This document shows positions 62,881 to 64,000 of a DNA stretch of 64,000 nucleotides, one piece after another (positions within the stretch are counted from its first letter, which is position 1; every line of letters begins with the position of its first letter). Source of the stretch: Crotophaga sulcirostris (lineage: Eukaryota > Chordata > Aves > Cuculiformes > Crotophagidae); contig VYZB01000077.1 of assembly GCA_013397455.1 (NCBI GenBank), forward strand, positions 1,124,734-1,188,733, read 5' to 3'. The notes beneath the pieces were generated by a model. It did not search any database, was not told where the DNA came from, and worked only from the letters and a program-made list of their open reading frames with translations. Made by a program: the position numbers and the translations under genes.

Positions 62881-64000
62881 GCACAGAGGGGAAAAGAGAA
62901 GTAGAGTCTGGCGTGGAGAGTGTGTGTGTTCTAAATGCCATTTGATAGCCTTTAAAATCTCTGTGCTGGAGTAACTCAGATGCTTTCTTGTTTAGAAAAC
63001 CTCTGAATCAGAAATTCTGTTGAAAGAAATTTCACTGGAATACATTAACATCTTTCATTTGTTGGCAGTTGACATTATGAATGTTACTGGTCTTTGCAAA
63101 GAAGAAAATGTAATACTGTGTTTTTATTGAATTGCAGGATTAGTCTTACTTGTTGCACTGTTCCAAACTCCTCAAGTGTTTCACTCTGTCTTGTTTTATA
63201 GTACACTTTGTGTTTCTACCCCGTAATTAAGGCACTGATTCTGTAAACACTGTGCCTGTGAGTTGCCGTTGTACTCCTTGTCTGTGCATTTTAAATACAA
63301 TGTCTGCTGACACTAAAGTCAAATATTCATTATTAAGAACTATAGCATTTTTTGACACATAACAGTTTATAGTCTTTAGTGTTTGAGAGAAAAGAGCACC
63401 ATTTGAACAGGAGGTTCCAAGTTATTTGAAAAACTGGCAGTAAAAAACATTTTCAGAACTTTTATTCTGTATGTTTCCTACAATAAATATACCATTTCTG
63501 AAGGAAAAAATCAGTTTTGTAGCATTAAATCTTAGGATACTGATAGTAGAACAAATCATCAATTCATCTTAAGAAAAGAGATGATTAGAGAAATATAAAG
63601 CAGCAAGAAGGAAATTAAAGAGATGATTTGAATACATGAAGATTCTCTGAAGGTGAAGCATTACCAAAGGATTTCCTCACAGTGACCTATCAACTGCCAC
63701 TTTTAGCACTGATTACATGTTTATGGCTTGAACTGGGGACATAAATCAGACGACTGCTGACAAATCCAATTAATTTTGTGATCACAGAAGTGCAGCATGC
63801 CTTTCTAGCACAACTTGCATTTGCAAACAGGAAAGCAGAGAACCAGCATGTCTGGAAACTCACTTTTGCAAATGTAGCAACATACTTCAGAAGATCTACA
63901 AAGTGGAAAGAATTCTTAAATTTGCATGAAGAATAGCTGTAGAGGAAAAAAAAAAACATCATAGGAACGATAGTCTAGGAAACTGGTGTGCTGAAAAGAC
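62881..64000. other. Unique sequence to the right edge, no gene seen
   Basis: AT-rich, with an A-run of about thirteen bases near 63940. A 90-codon minus-strand frame at 63690..63962 starts in that run and is low-complexity at its N terminus. I do not regard it as a gene. Confidence 0.55.

Overview
This is a eukaryotic window, almost certainly from a bird. The diagnostic signals are CR1 LINE 3' ends with the avian layout (conserved TTCCAACC-type 3' end and octamer tails), an ERVL-type solo LTR of a class very common in avian genomes, and an AT-rich intergenic or intronic background. I cannot name the species. The CR1 copies with octamer unit TATCACAG (about 51.2 to 53.3 kb) are a lineage-restricted subfamily that could narrow the clade once compared with a repeat library.

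I found no protein-coding gene, rRNA, tRNA or CRISPR array. Every open frame is short, none matches a protein family I recognise, and the longest (163 codons from its first ATG, 18600..19091) sits in a GC-richer patch where stops are rarer. The window reads as a gene desert or part of a very large intron.

Layout. 0 to 8 kb: a CR1 remnant runs off the left edge (1..53), a CR1 3' end lies at 1104..1492, then AT-rich unique sequence. 8 to 23 kb: unique sequence with two short splice-flanked open segments (14255..14292, 15281..15348) that could be exons or chance. 23 to 30 kb: a hAT-Charlie-like MITE with 8-bp target duplications (23386..23594), a short CR1 end, an old CR1/L3-like fragment (26085..26300), a candidate conserved noncoding block (27890..28390) and a long decayed antisense CR1 (28869..30235). 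30 to 43 kb: unique sequence interrupted by one complete ERVL-type solo LTR (35006..35536) with a perfect 5-bp target duplication. 43 to 51 kb: a GT-rich tract with potential to form a G-quadruplex, a TTTG microsatellite and two further candidate conserved blocks. 51 to 57 kb: the CR1-dense part, with three copies of related type (two of which form an inverted pair) and one older copy at 56156..56615. 57 to 64 kb: unique sequence with an old CR1/L3-like fragment (59251..59350) and a possible ancient repeat near 62.8 kb.

There is no gene network to describe. What the sequence records is a layered history of transposon insertions of different ages, plus a few AT-rich blocks that may be regulatory. 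I did not find a new molecular system. The most checkable points are the complete insertions with target duplications, the atypical CR1 3' tail with its inverted partner, and the splice-flanked open segments.
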